Assembly (NCBI GenBank): GCA_003194525.1
Contig: NBIV01000249.1
Location: 1-64,000, forward strand
Length of the DNA: 64,000 bases
Reading direction: 5' to 3'
Source of the DNA: Gracilariopsis chorda
Taxonomy: Eukaryota; Rhodophyta; Florideophyceae; Gracilariales; Gracilariaceae
Position numbers and translations under genes: made by a program. This document shows, piece after piece, positions 11,701-21,817 of the stretch. The notes under the pieces are model-generated. The model was not told the DNA's origin. It did not search any database and worked only from the letters and a program-made list of their open reading frames with translations. Within the stretch, counting starts at the first letter, position 1; the number at the start of each line of letters is the position of its first letter.

Positions 11701-13330
11701 TTGACCTCGAAAGGAAACTGACATCCTCCGTTGAGACGTGCACGAATTTGTGTGGAAAACGGGTCCACTTGTTGTTTGCGTATAATCTCCTCTAGAGTAA
11801 TTTGCACAAAAACTCCGGCCAGCGGTTTCGATTGTTCGGTGACGATAATATCTAAACACACGTCATCTATCAGATTTTCGCTTCCCCTTCGAGATTGGTC
11901 ACCTTTACACATGAGATATTCTCAATCTCGAGAGAGTTCGCTTCGGTGGTTGTTCCAAAATGGGATAGCGCATCGGCCTGAGTGTTGAACTTTCTCTTCT
12001 TGTATAGGCTTTCATATTTGAGTTCTTATAGACGGAGACGCCAACGCATCAAGTGACCCAACGATTTGGATATTTCTAGGAGGTAACGCAGGTTCGCGTG
12101 GTCTGTAGGGCCTTTAAAAGTTGTTCCCGTAAAGTAAGACCTAAGTGTAGCAAGAGCCCACACGACGCCTAAACCCTCTTCTTCGGAGACCCAATACCTT
12201 TTTTCGTGAACGTTAAAGGAACGTTACTAATACCCAATATGAAGCCATTCTACATCCTCCAGGAATTGAACCAATGCAAAACCAACCTGGCTCGCACTTG
12301 CGTCAGTTTCCACCACATATGGAAGCCCAAGATTGAAAAGAGCCGAAATTGGGGGTGACGTTGCGTCATTCACCCATGCCGTGAAAGGTAGCTTTTTCGC
12401 GTTGCCAACTGATTCCAGTTTAACCGGTTGTCCCTTCGTAAGAAGGCTGTTGATTTGAATAAAAATCTGCGCAAAGGTCGGGGCAAAACGACGGTACAAA
12501 ATACGTAGTCGTAGAAAGAATCGCAACTCCGTTTGAGGCTTTGGATGTTTGCCCTCTTTTAAGTATTTCAGTCTAACCTCATCTACTAAGATACATCCAA
12601 GCCGACTGGTTTGCCCTAGATACTTTATTGAATGGGTAAACAAGTCACATTTCTTGAGATTCAAAGTGAGCCCAGCATCACGAAGTACCTTCATTATATC
12701 CGTCACGAGGGTTGAGTGTTCATCCAGATTATTCAAGAAAACGGTAGTGTCGTCGAGGTATACGAGACATGTTCTCTACTTCAAGTGAGCCAGAAAAATG
12801 TCAATAATGCGTTGAAAGGTTGCGGAAGCATAATTAACCGATAGGGCATACACCGGAATTGGCATATTCCTCGATGACACACAAACGCCGTCTTATCGCG
12901 GTCTATCTCACTAATGTGGACTTGGTAGTGACCTCAATTGGAATCTGAGGCAGTGAAAACAGTTGCACTCCCAAGGTAGTCGAGGTATTCGTCCAGCCAG
13001 AGAGTAGGGTGTACGTTCTTGACGTTAACCGCATTCAAGCGTCTTTAATCTACGCTGAAACGCCAAGATGCGCGCACCGACATAGAAGGAAGCGTATGAA
13101 TCTCGAAAGACGGGTCAATCAGATGATGGGCGAGATGTACAGCCCATCCAAACCCCATTGGGAGTGTGCACTGGGAAGGCCATACGATCTCATTTCGTTT
13201 GGGCCGGCGCCCTAGGAGCTTTTGAATTCTTCGTTGACGCCGTCCAGAGAGGCTTCCAAATTGCACAGCTGGGAGTAGGAAGAGCTCGGCAATCCAACTA
13301 CGAAGTCTTATCGTATAAAACATATTCATG
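8730..13330 (-). pseudogene. pol of the old Ty3 relative (decayed)
   Basis: Pieces, from pol start to end: fingers/palm of RT around 13,080-12,745, with YLDD at the active site (about 12,750-12,763); RT connection and RNase H around 12,736-11,920 (VETDASASQVG); the region before integrase (IRARLNGG, 11,880-11,640); integrase core (THWVIVYGPP, TTYHRQVNGQAE, YEYNTQ; 11,366-10,930); GPF/Y-like module (DGPYRIVSV, about 10,690); and a chromodomain tail (WWPPSVE against TWEPIEH, about 8760-8790). All pieces are in different frames with stops. The stretch 9000-10,450 should correspond to the long low-complexity linker before the chromodomain and is not alignable by eye. Confidence 0.82.
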
Positions 13331-14004
13331 ATATACAGGTAATTGGAAGTGAGTGGCTCAGAGGTCTGCGGGATTGCCTTAAAGAGATCAGGTAGAGTGT
13401 GGGAAGATCTAGCATGAATTTATTTTGACGGCGCGGCCAAGTCATTAGACGCTACTCTGTTTCCGATTTCCTTGCTGCGGAGAGAGTCATCGTAAAAACG
13501 TTTGATAGACATCAGACGGCCGGGAAAATGGACGAAACCAGACACTAGAAAAGAAGGACAGAACTATTCATTCGCTGTAAGAGGCGATTGTGGCAGCTAC
13601 ATAAGAACCAAAGACGCGGTTTCGCAATGGGGCTCGAGATGAGCGCGTTTTGAGAGGGTGAAGAAATTTCTTGGCACTGAGGGAAGAAATATTTCACGTT
13701 ACTTATCCGAAAGATGATATTCCCGTGAGTATCGGTAGCTCTCGTGGTAGGCATTGGGAGGGTGGAGAATGTCCAAATTGATCTCAGCGAAGTCTCCACG
13801 CTCTCTATGGGCAAGCAGATTTTTGTAGTCAAATTCGGCGTTTATGGAAATGATTTTCTCTGATTGGGTCGTGGATGTGTCAGAATGGGGTGTGGAGATA
13901 CAATGTTTGTGAGCGGGACTGCTGGCCGCCACTCTTGTTTCGAAAATCTCAACACCCCACTCTTAATGATTTACACATGTATGAGGGGGGTGTTGTTGAT
14001 TGAT
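13331..14004. other. no gene recognised
   Basis: Between the decayed Ty3 pol and the hairpin cluster. Weak open frames on the minus strand (13,545-13,932) resemble nothing I know. It could be the lost gag/protease part of the old Ty3 element. Confidence 0.4.
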
Positions 14005-14082
14005 GGGAGGCGTTGCGCCACAAATTCGCTTTGCACGCCCCCGTTTGCGCATGCAAATCGCCCATTTGGCGCAACGCCTCCC
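14005..14082. repeat. 16-bp perfect inverted repeat
   Basis: GGGAGGCGTTGCGCCA at 14,005-14,020 is exactly inverted at 14,067-14,082, enclosing 46 nt that hold a near-palindrome (TTTGCGCATGCAAA). Candidate transposon end or fold-back element. Confidence 0.85.
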
Positions 14083-14099
14083 CACCATTAAAAAAATTC

Positions 14100-14156
14100 A
14101 GCAGCAGCAGCAGCAGCAGCAGCAAAGCGTTCAGTTAATTTGCTGCTGCTGCTGCA
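14100..14156. repeat. (CAG)8 and (CTG)5 runs facing each other
   Basis: An uninterrupted CAG run starts at about 14,100. A CTG run follows at about 14,142-14,156. The two are complementary and could pair as a hairpin. Confidence 0.85.
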
Positions 14157-14240
14157 AGTTGACTGTGCAATGGCTGCTGAATGGCTTGCAATACAATCAA
14201 ATTGTTGTGCCAGCCACTCAGCAGCAGAAACCCAGCGGTT

Positions 14241-14320
14241 CATTCCAACACGTGGCAAATTGCACTGCGCCAGTGCAGTACATTCCAACACGTGGCAAAT
14301 TGCACTGCGCCAGTGCAGTA
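14241..14320. repeat. perfect 40-bp tandem duplication
   Basis: The 40 bases at 14,241-14,280 are repeated exactly at 14,281-14,320. Each unit contains the self-complementary GCACTGCGCCAGTGC (6-bp arms, 3-nt loop). Confidence 0.97.
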
Positions 14321-14382
14321 TATACTGAAGTTTCATTGCAGACTTGCCTGCGACAGACGTATATACTGCACTGGCGCAGTGC
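14302..14382. repeat. 24-bp perfect inverted repeat
   Basis: The sequence at 14,302-14,325 is exactly inverted at 14,359-14,382 with a 33-nt loop. The arms contain the GCACTGCGCCAGTGC palindrome of the tandem repeat, so this motif occurs three times here, in both orientations. Confidence 0.95.
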
Positions 14383-15049
14383 CAAATGCATCTCGCTTGC
14401 TGACCCTAACCACTATTTTCCATCCCATTCAGGCTTGGCCAATAGCGCAGTGTCGTAACCTTTTGCTATTTTGGGCACTGTTTGCTGGCCTGGGACCTAG
14501 GCAAGGCCGAGCTCGTGTGCAGGTCGCCACAAGAGTAACCCACTAAGTACCACGGATCTGGGAAAAGTCAGGTGCTCCTCTGTGGTATACTGGTCGTTTG
14601 ACGGCGATCAGGAAGTCTGAGGGTTTACCGGACCTAATACCGGCTTGCTGTGCAGGGTCCGGGGCGGCCGCCGTGTCGTACCTCTTGGGGCCGGAATGCA
14701 CACTTCGGTGTGTGAGTAAAGGCAGACCAATCCTTACAACCGGACGCGGGTTAAACATCAAACGGCTTGAAAACCGGCTGGGCACACTCCGCCCGTCATA
14801 AGCCAACAGGAGTGTGTCGAGAGTCCCTGTGCTGCGCACGACTGCATCGGGTAAATATAAGCCTTGCAGCAATTTGTTTTTTTAATTGCTGCATGCGACT
14901 AGGCCCGGTGGGTGCAAAGCAACAAAGTGCAACCAGTTTTTCACTTTCAACTTTGTATTATATTGGAAATTATTCTGGACCTCTGGCAAATTTTTTAACG
15001 GTTTACAAAAACATAGAATTTTTTTTTTTCCTTTTCCTGTTAAATTGAA
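14383..15049 (+). other. upstream region of the Helitron gene
   Basis: No gene recognised. The last part turns AT-rich and ends in a T-run (15,021-15,029) just before the first ATG of the Helitron protein. AAATATAAG at about 14,851-14,860 is a possible TATA-like box. It presumably holds the promoter and perhaps the 5' end of the Helitron, but no convincing terminal TC could be fixed. Confidence 0.35.
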
Positions 15050-15403
15050 ATGACGAGAGGAGGGCGATTTCTAAACTCTGGTGGCGTCCGATCTAACTCA
15101 GGAGGTGCCAGAGACAATTCCGGAGGTGCCAGGTTGAACGCAGGTGGTGCAAGGCAAAACGCTGGTGATCGTCGCGTCGGCAGTGGTGGAGCACGGGCAG
15201 GAGCTGGAAGACCCCGAAGAGCACCAGCTCTTCCAGCTCCAGATGAGTTGGGAGTAAATGAGAGCGGAGCACACGTTCAAGGACCTATTGTTCCAATGGT
15301 TGAAGAAGACGAAATTACTCCTGCACCTACTTCGGTTGCAGCAGCAGTTAGCACAAGCGCCGCTGGAGCCAGTGGGTCCGCTGCCACAGATCTACCAACA
15401 TAG
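15050..15403 (+). CDS. Helitron protein, N-terminal part
   Basis: 117 codons from ATG at 15,050 to TAG. It starts with about six imperfect seven-residue repeats of the type NSGGARx (basic, Gly/Arg-rich, RGG-like, a plausible nucleic-acid binding tail), then an Ala/Pro stretch and the motif VEEDEITPAP. The same motif recurs three times at the start of the next frame (15,510-15,760), so this is almost certainly the true N-terminus of the Rep/helicase, separated from it by a frame change near 15,360-15,490. Whether that is a short intron, a frameshift mutation or recoding cannot be told from the sequence. Confidence 0.7.
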   Translation: MTRGGRFLNSGGVRSNSGGARDNSGGARLNAGGARQNAGDRRVGSGGARAGAGRPRRAPALPAPDELGVNESGAHVQGPIVPMVEEDEITPAPTSVAAAVSTSAAGASGSAATDLPT

Positions 15404-18400
15404 TGCCCACTTCCTGGATTTCTGGAGTTTGTGAGAGGCCTTCCAAGTCACATTCCACTGCCTCCGATGCCCCCCCTCTCCCACCGATGCCTGCAGAACA
15501 GATGCCTATTGCGATGGAATTGGAAGAGGATGAGATCATCCCTGCTCCCTCACAGCCACTGCCACCACAGCAGCCTGCTCTGCCACAAGCTGAACAAGAG
15601 GAAGAACAGATGCCAGTCCCGATGGAAGTGGAAGAGGATGAGATCACCCCGGCTCCCTCACACCCGCCGCCGCAGCGTGCGTTGCCACAAGCGGAACAGG
15701 AAGAACAACAGATGTCCATTCCGATGGAGGTGGAAGCGGATGAGATCACACAGGCTCCCTCACACCAGCTGCAGCATCAGCCACAGCAACAGCTTGATAC
15801 GACGGTCATGAACTGTGCTGGGCGTCCTGATCGAAGACTCCATCGCGTGTACTATGCGTGGGATTCCGTGGCAGCTCAGGCGAGGAATGATCCGGCCATC
15901 CGTGCAAGCGTGCCGGAGTTTGAGACGCTTCCCACTGCAGGTCAAAGGCGATGCGGAAGATGCGGCGAGCACGCACACACGCTCTCCTCCTGCCCGTACC
16001 GGGACTGGACATTGAGAATTCATAGCTGCAAGTACTGCGGATGCGTCTTGCTTGGCAAGGAGACCAATGGAGTGTGCTGTGGAATGAAAAGAATGTTAGG
16101 GTGGGGCGTCACGTTCCGCAGAAGGCATAGCAACGAGTTGGTTCGCAGTCTTTATAGTCTGAGAGCCTTTCAAAGCCATTTTCTCAACTTGAATACGCTC
16201 TTCGCTACGACGCAAGCGTTCATGGACATGTCGTATGTGACGGGAGGCGGTCCCTCCTTTCTGAGACTTGAGGGAAACGCAGCTCTCGCTCTGCCCACGC
16301 AGAACCAGAGCAACACGCGCTACAGCTTTCTGTGGGGTACTGGTCCCCCTAACTTGGATCCCTCTCACTATGCGCGTGCCAATTTGCGTGCGTTCATTCA
16401 AGATATCAACGTACGAGACATCGTGCCCAAGTTGTACGATGTGATCCAGCCCAAGCCAGACGTGGTGCGTGAGCGGTACCGATCCATGCTTAGCACGCAA
16501 CAACAACAGCAAAATGCAGATACCGCCGTCGATATCAGCATGCAGGCAGCAGAAGAGGGAATAGTCGTACGTGGTTACGAAGGAACCCGAAGTGCCACAG
16601 TCAGTGGTCCTCACGTAGTTGCTGGGCCTCTCCCTGCAGATGCTCCTGGTGGGGGGCCAACCATGATGAGAGCGCTCGTCGTGGATCCGACTGGCCTGTA
16701 CCGAGTGGAGTCTCAAGTACCGCGCTTGGTAGAAGGAACCGTAACAGAAGAGCACGCCATAGTGACGGCTGCTGGTGCTGCTAATGCTGGAGATGGGGCA
16801 ACTGCGAATGCCGCAAACAATGCGCAAGTGCGGTACCGCCTTCTAAAACCGGCATCCAAAATGGCAGAGAAAGGCACTTTTCCTCTTCTCTACCCGTACG
16901 GAGATCAGCACGAACCGTTTGACATCGGCGTGTTTCTGGAGGCAAAGAACTCAACACAGCAAATCTCAGGTCTCAGCGTCAACGAGTGGAAGCTCCGAAA
17001 GCTCACCTGGGCTGAGAACGCGAAGAGACGACTGTACTCAGACAACATCCTTATGAACAGTGGACCGTTGATGCAGATGTGGATGCTTCGCACCCACACA
17101 AACATTGAGGACATGCGACTGCGTGTCCTGGAAAGAGAACAACGGGCACGCATTGTACAAGAGCAAGAAATGCAGCAAGCACAACAGCAAACCGGTCACG
17201 TGCCACAATCCCAGTTCGTGCTAATGGGACGCATCTTTCTGCCCGATGACTCGGTCAACTCAGGAGCATACTGTAAGAACAAGCGCATGGATGTACAGGC
17301 GATCGTGGCGCGGAGAGGACCGCCTTCTCTGTTCATTACAATCACCATGAACATCTGGCGAGAGGACATCCAGCGTCTTGGGATGGACACCACCAATCGT
17401 GGCGCATTTACGGCACAAAGTAACCGCCCTCGACCGTTTGACCGACCGGATCTGATTGCAAGGGTGTACAACCAGTACGCAAACGACTTCATGAAGGATT
17501 TGGAGAAGAACTCGGAGCAGATCTTTGGACTGAAGTGCCTGGGGCTTGCATCAAAGCTCGAGTTTCAAGAGCGCAATGTGCCTCAACACCACATGCTCGT
17601 GTGGCTCGAAGGAGGCGTGATTGAAGACGTTGATGTGATTGAAGAGCTCATTCGTGCAGAAATTACCCTTCCAGGCGAAGACGACGCGTTGCGTGCTCTC
17701 ATTCGTTCCATGCACAGGCACCGCCACTCCACCGATTGCCGGAATCGCGCTGGGCGGTGCAAGTTTGGATACGACAGCAATATGATTGTGCCGGAGACGT
17801 ACATTGAAGAAGGCACGAATCGCGTTATTTACCGCAGAAGAAGGCAAGAAGACCTCAACATTGTGCCGTACAACCCAACTCTGACCAAGAAGTACCGCTC
17901 TCATATCAACGTAGAACGCACGCAAGGAGGGGGCGCAGTGGCTTATCTGATGAAGTACACGTTTAAGCAGCCCAAAGCTCAAGAGGTGGTGCTCAATGTG
18001 AGTGATGCTAATGAGACAGGCACACACAACGAGCAGCAACAAGAGCCACAGGTGCAGAAAGACATTCGTGCATACATGCGAGCGCGTGTGGTGGGCGCCG
18101 TCAATGCAGCTTGGAGACTTTTCGAGTTTCGACATGTTCACATCGCACCAAAAGTAGAGCGACTGGCCATTCACTTGGAAGGAGAGCGCACATTTCTGCT
18201 GAGAGGTCCAAACCAGCTCTTTTCTGCATCACAGCCGTCTACACTGGAGAGATACTTTGCAAGGCCCGAAGCATACGCGAACCTCTACTACCTTTCGTAC
18301 TTTGAAAAAGTGCGATTGTATCGCACGCTTACTGCCCGCGTGCGTAACCAATACGACGGAGACAGCACTCAGGTGCCCACAGACGACTGCGATCCGCCCA

Positions 18401-20472
18401 TGTACGTGGTAGAGCGCACGGACGACGAGCAGTGTGTCGCAAGGATCAGAGCTGTTTCACCGTCGGACATTGAGCTCTTTGCTCTGCGCTTGCTGCTTAT
18501 GAATCACGGCTCGAGCTCTTATGAAGACGCAAGGACTTTCAACGGACAGCAGTATGGAACGTATCGTGAAACAGCGATTGTAAGCGGACTGCTCGCGGAC
18601 GGATCCGAGTTTGATATTGCATTCCAAGAAGCAGTGCAGATATACAGCACGCCCTCAGAGCTACGACGTCTGGTTGTCACACTATACCAACAAGGCGCAG
18701 ACCCAGAAAAAATGGCCGTCGAAAACTGGGAGGCACTATGTAGCGACATACATACAGGAGATGAGCAGCAACGAAAGCAAGAAATGTATCGACGTGTGGT
18801 GGAAATCTCAGACCGGCACGGAGGACGACTGCTTTGCGATCGCAGCTTCTTCTCCCAGCACCTACAGCAGGATCATACAGCATTGACTGAGGCAAATCGA
18901 GCTACAAAAACTCGAGACGCACGAGTGGTGCGAAATTCGTCAACTTTGCAGTCAAGGTACGCCACCTTAAAACCTCGCCAAAGACAAGTCATTGACACCG
19001 TCATTGCCGCATTGCAACAACGACAGGCGCTGCAGGAGCGAACAAGCACTCCTGGAAACGTGTTCTTTGCGCAAGGATCCGCAGGAACCGGGAAGACATA
19101 CGTGCTCAACCTCCTTCGTGATATCGTTGAGTCGGAAGGAATGCTCGCTGAAATGACTGCTAAAACAGGCATTGCAGCTTCGTTGTACGAAGGTGGCCGC
19201 ACTTTTCATAGCCTGCTCGGAATGGGTGTAGCTGATAGGGACAGCACAAGCAGCACTACAGCCACTTTGTCAAAGTACGGTCCCCGATCTCAACGTGCAG
19301 AACTGCTACGTGAAATACAACTGCTCGTCTTGGATGAGGCGTCCATGCTCTCACGAAAGCTCTTCGAACTCATGGATGCGTTGCTCAAAGATCTTCGCTG
19401 CAGTGGAATGGAAAACCCGCCTCCGTTTGGGGGCTTGACCATCGTTCTATCCGGCGACTACTCCCAGCTGCTTCCAGTGGTGCCGCAGGTGTACATGGAG
19501 GCCGAGCCAAGTGGTAATGTGAGACGAGTGTACACAAACATTCTCAACGAATTGCCTTGGAAGAGTGATCTGTGGACATTGTGTTCGGTTCAAGTGCTGT
19601 ACCTCACCAAACAAGTACGCCAAGCCGATGATCCGGTATTTGCGTCGCTGTTACGTTCCATTGCACGAAACACAATATCCAAAAACGCTCCAATACCACT
19701 CAGATCTACCGGTGGCATGCAAACTGCCTACCAATTCCTGTGGAGGTGGCTCACAACACGACGCAAGGAGGATGTGGATCTCAGCAAAATGCTCATTGCC
19801 TCCACAAATCAGTTGGTCGATGAACACAATGCGGCAGCGCTGGATCTGTTTCCTGGTGAACGCTTCACTCTTCTGTCAGCTACGACGGTACAACCTGACG
19901 GTGTACCAAACTCAGAACCTGACGTCACCAATACCTTTGTTCCCGAGTTTGCGTATCAGTATGCACCTACTGGTGTACCTCCTCATAACTTGGATTTGAA
20001 GATTGGTGTGCCAGTTATGGTCATTCGGAACATGTTGCATCCGGCTGTGGTCAACGGAAAGCTGTTTGTAGTCGTGCGTGTCGATCACTTTACGATACAG
20101 GTGGCTCGATTTGACGAGAATGGACAGGTACTGGAACGACAGCTCCTGCATCGTATCGACTTCGAGTTTTCTTTCGCAGACATTCGCATGATTCGAAGGC
20201 AGTTCCCCATTCGTCTCGCGTTTGCAGCTATCGTTCACAAAGGACAGGGAAAAACGTTGGATGGCTTGGTTGTGGATGTGCGATCCAACTTCTTCTGCGC
20301 CGGTCAGCTGTATGTCGCATTGTCGCGCGTTCGAAGGAACGACCATGTGCTGCTCCTGCATGACCCGCAGCTTACATCCGCGAATGCGCACACAAATCAT
20401 CCCATGCCTGTGGCCATTGCCAACCCAGTGCTGCCTGAAGCCATTCAGTTCTGCATCCCTCCACAGCCATAA
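15403..20472 (+). CDS. Helitron Rep/PIF1-like helicase
   Basis: An uninterrupted frame of 1689 codons without its own ATG at the left end (it opens at GTG); it continues the protein begun at 15,050. Residues counted from 15,403. Three acidic/Pro-rich repeats (ME-EEDEI-PAPS) cover 35-120. A Cys-rich zinc-binding stretch (CGRCG, CKYCGC, CCGM) is near 185-230. The Helitron-like N domain (LLYPYGD) is near 490. The Rep nuclease follows: FITITMNIW near 645, the HUH position PQHHML at 727-732 and the two tyrosines YLMKY at 848/852. A PIF1 helicase ends the protein: GSAGTGKT at 1225, LDEAS at 1310, and a final VHKGQGKT...YVALSR motif. The role is rolling-circle transposition. The first HUH histidine is Gln (Q728), which is unusual; the rest looks intact. 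Confidence 0.93.
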   Translation: MPTSWISGVCERPSKSHSTASDAPPLPPMPAEQMPIAMELEEDEIIPAPSQPLPPQQPALPQAEQEEEQMPVPMEVEEDEITPAPSHPPPQRALPQAEQEEQQMSIPMEVEADEITQAPSHQLQHQPQQQLDTTVMNCAGRPDRRLHRVYYAWDSVAAQARNDPAIRASVPEFETLPTAGQRRCGRCGEHAHTLSSCPYRDWTLRIHSCKYCGCVLLGKETNGVCCGMKRMLGWGVTFRRRHSNELVRSLYSLRAFQSHFLNLNTLFATTQAFMDMSYVTGGGPSFLRLEGNAALALPTQNQSNTRYSFLWGTGPPNLDPSHYARANLRAFIQDINVRDIVPKLYDVIQPKPDVVRERYRSMLSTQQQQQNADTAVDISMQAAEEGIVVRGYEGTRSATVSGPHVVAGPLPADAPGGGPTMMRALVVDPTGLYRVESQVPRLVEGTVTEEHAIVTAAGAANAGDGATANAANNAQVRYRLLKPASKMAEKGTFPLLYPYGDQHEPFDIGVFLEAKNSTQQISGLSVNEWKLRKLTWAENAKRRLYSDNILMNSGPLMQMWMLRTHTNIEDMRLRVLEREQRARIVQEQEMQQAQQQTGHVPQSQFVLMGRIFLPDDSVNSGAYCKNKRMDVQAIVARRGPPSLFITITMNIWREDIQRLGMDTTNRGAFTAQSNRPRPFDRPDLIARVYNQYANDFMKDLEKNSEQIFGLKCLGLASKLEFQERNVPQHHMLVWLEGGVIEDVDVIEELIRAEITLPGEDDALRALIRSMHRHRHSTDCRNRAGRCKFGYDSNMIVPETYIEEGTNRVIYRRRRQEDLNIVPYNPTLTKKYRSHINVERTQGGGAVAYLMKYTFKQPKAQEVVLNVSDANETGTHNEQQQEPQVQKDIRAYMRARVVGAVNAAWRLFEFRHVHIAPKVERLAIHLEGERTFLLRGPNQLFSASQPSTLERYFARPEAYANLYYLSYFEKVRLYRTLTARVRNQYDGDSTQVPTDDCDPPMYVVERTDDEQCVARIRAVSPSDIELFALRLLLMNHGSSSYEDARTFNGQQYGTYRETAIVSGLLADGSEFDIAFQEAVQIYSTPSELRRLVVTLYQQGADPEKMAVENWEALCSDIHTGDEQQRKQEMYRRVVEISDRHGGRLLCDRSFFSQHLQQDHTALTEANRATKTRDARVVRNSSTLQSRYATLKPRQRQVIDTVIAALQQRQALQERTSTPGNVFFAQGSAGTGKTYVLNLLRDIVESEGMLAEMTAKTGIAASLYEGGRTFHSLLGMGVADRDSTSSTTATLSKYGPRSQRAELLREIQLLVLDEASMLSRKLFELMDALLKDLRCSGMENPPPFGGLTIVLSGDYSQLLPVVPQVYMEAEPSGNVRRVYTNILNELPWKSDLWTLCSVQVLYLTKQVRQADDPVFASLLRSIARNTISKNAPIPLRSTGGMQTAYQFLWRWLTTRRKEDVDLSKMLIASTNQLVDEHNAAALDLFPGERFTLLSATTVQPDGVPNSEPDVTNTFVPEFAYQYAPTGVPPHNLDLKIGVPVMVIRNMLHPAVVNGKLFVVVRVDHFTIQVARFDENGQVLERQLLHRIDFEFSFADIRMIRRQFPIRLAFAAIVHKGQGKTLDGLVVDVRSNFFCAGQLYVALSRVRRNDHVLLLHDPQLTSANAHTNHPMPVAIANPVLPEAIQFCIPPQP

Positions 20473-20574
20473 TCATATTTCTTGCGTTCTTCATTTATTG
20501 AATTAAACTACTTGCTTTTCTGCTTTTGCTTTCTCAACTCTTTTTTATTGTCCGCTGTTTATCACTCCTCAACT

Positions 20575-20591
20575 GCAGCGCGCAGCGCTGC
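20575..20591. repeat. GC-rich hairpin after the Helitron gene
   Basis: GCAGCGC-GCA-GCGCTGC, 7-bp arms with a 3-nt loop, about 100 bp after the stop codon. Helitrons carry a GC-rich hairpin near the 3' end, so this is the best candidate. Confidence 0.5.
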
Positions 20592-20873
20592 CCGCGGCCG
20601 AAGACCGCTTCTACTTGTTTTGACATATAACGTTTGTGAGGAATGCAGATATGACGTTGATCATATGAAGTTTATCTGAGGTTCTGCATCTAGAGGGTTG
20701 CATTGAGAGATGGGTTAGTCGAACATGTAGTTGAGAGAAAGAATCGCAGCTTCACATGGAGTTTTAGTGCAGATATGGTGGGTAGAGGATGGGGAAAGAG
20801 GCGGGGCTTTGATTGGGATAGGTGTTACAAGCTTTGGTTCCACTGTTGAGTTTGTTGACTTGGCCGTTTGATG
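20592..20873. other. no gene recognised
   Basis: About 280 bp after the Helitron hairpin; no coding or repeat signal seen. Confidence 0.4.
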
Positions 20874-21810
20874 CTACTGGCAGTACGTTTCCTTTCCGTT
20901 TTCTGGCCGTTCACGACGCTGAGTCCAGTTTGGCTTTCCTTGATAGGTTTTCATTGATTTAAATGCGGTCTGGGCCTTGGAATTGTTATTGTTTCGGCAA
21001 TTGTGCTGTCGAATTTGGGTAGAAGCGCAGAATTGTATGGATTTGATTCCAGGATCAGGGCTCCTGCTTTCCAAGCTACTGCTTCGGTTGTATTCACGGT
21101 TCCCATGGCATTCTTTACGTATATCAGGGCATAGAGTGTCCATATGTCGAGTTATATCCCTGAGCATTTCTCCAGTGCTGTTTCCATGTGGTCAAAGTCT
21201 TCAACTGCAGAGTGCAGAATCCAGGCCAGAAATTATGCTTCCGCTTCGGCTGCTAATAGGTCTCATTTCCCAACTTGAAACCAGTCTAACTCGGTGACGA
21301 TCGATTCCGGACAGCAGTCTTCTTGAAGGAGGCCCCGATGAAGTTTGCAGATGAGCAGCTTGGCTACGAATACTGACGGCTTGAGATCATATTTCTTGGG
21401 ATACGACCGCATTTCCTTTGGGCGATATGGGGTACTCCTGTCGTTCTCGTCAAACACTGTGATTCTCTCGATCATGACAGGAGCCTTTGCTTTTTTCGGC
21501 AGTGCTGATGCATCGCCATCGATGTCCAGATTGTCGTTTTGGACTTTGTTTGTAGTTGTGGTTGCAAGGAGTGCATTGACATTTGGCACATCCGGGAAGG
21601 GAGTTGAATCGTATAGCAAAGGCTTAGAAGCCGCGTTTTAGGGGTTATGAATGTTTTGTATATTCTCCAAAGATCTCAGTTTCCAGGCCATGACCGATTA
21701 GGCCAAACATTCGGAACCGTTAGTATTTGGTGGGGGCGGAAGGCTATTGTCGTACAAAACGGCGCAGACCATGAGATCGCGAAGATCAATGGGGTCATTG
21801 TCTGCTTCAA
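20874..21810 (-). pseudogene. decayed coding region, family not recognised
   Basis: On the minus strand a single frame from about 21,800 down to 20,960 reads as protein-like blocks separated by in-frame stops: a block with LRDLMVCAVLYDNS, the longest open block at 21,263-21,619 (118 codons, Lys-rich), and a block with LYALIYVKNAMGTVNTTEAV followed by WKAGALILE. The evenness of the blocks in one frame suggests an old gene rather than chance. The last block has the feel of a retrotransposon gag-like helical region, but I cannot name it. Confidence 0.35.
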
Positions 21811-21817
21811 ATGAAAT

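Larger units (their letters stand above)
7000..13330 (-). mobile_element. old, decayed Ty3 chromovirus relative
   Basis: A minus-strand relative of the complete Ty3 element, in the order expected for that strand: LTR-like sequence (about 7000-7560), antisense accessory-gene remnant on the plus strand (7750-8706), chromodomain remnant (about 8740-8820), integrase (about 10,560-11,900), RNase H/RT (about 11,900-13,080). Stops and frameshifts are everywhere. The gag and 5' LTR are not recognisable. It is a different, older lineage of the same family: protein matches are clear, but nucleotide matching is patchy. Confidence 0.8.
15050..20591 (+). mobile_element. autonomous Helitron, ends unresolved
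   Basis: Defined by the Rep/helicase coding region and a 7-bp-arm hairpin after its stop codon. The true element probably begins upstream of 15,050, perhaps as far as the hairpin cluster at 14,005. No CTRR terminus at the usual 10-12 nt after the hairpin was found, so a Helitron2/Helentron-like end structure or a different 3' end is possible. Confidence 0.7.

Noticed and set aside
14241-14320. CRISPR-like repeat
   Set aside because: Two abutting identical 40-bp units without spacers in a eukaryotic sequence; a tandem duplication.
20600-20700. CTRR terminus of the Helitron (CTAG near 20,691)
   Set aside because: About 100 nt from the hairpin instead of 10-12 nt, and followed by A and not T, so no support.
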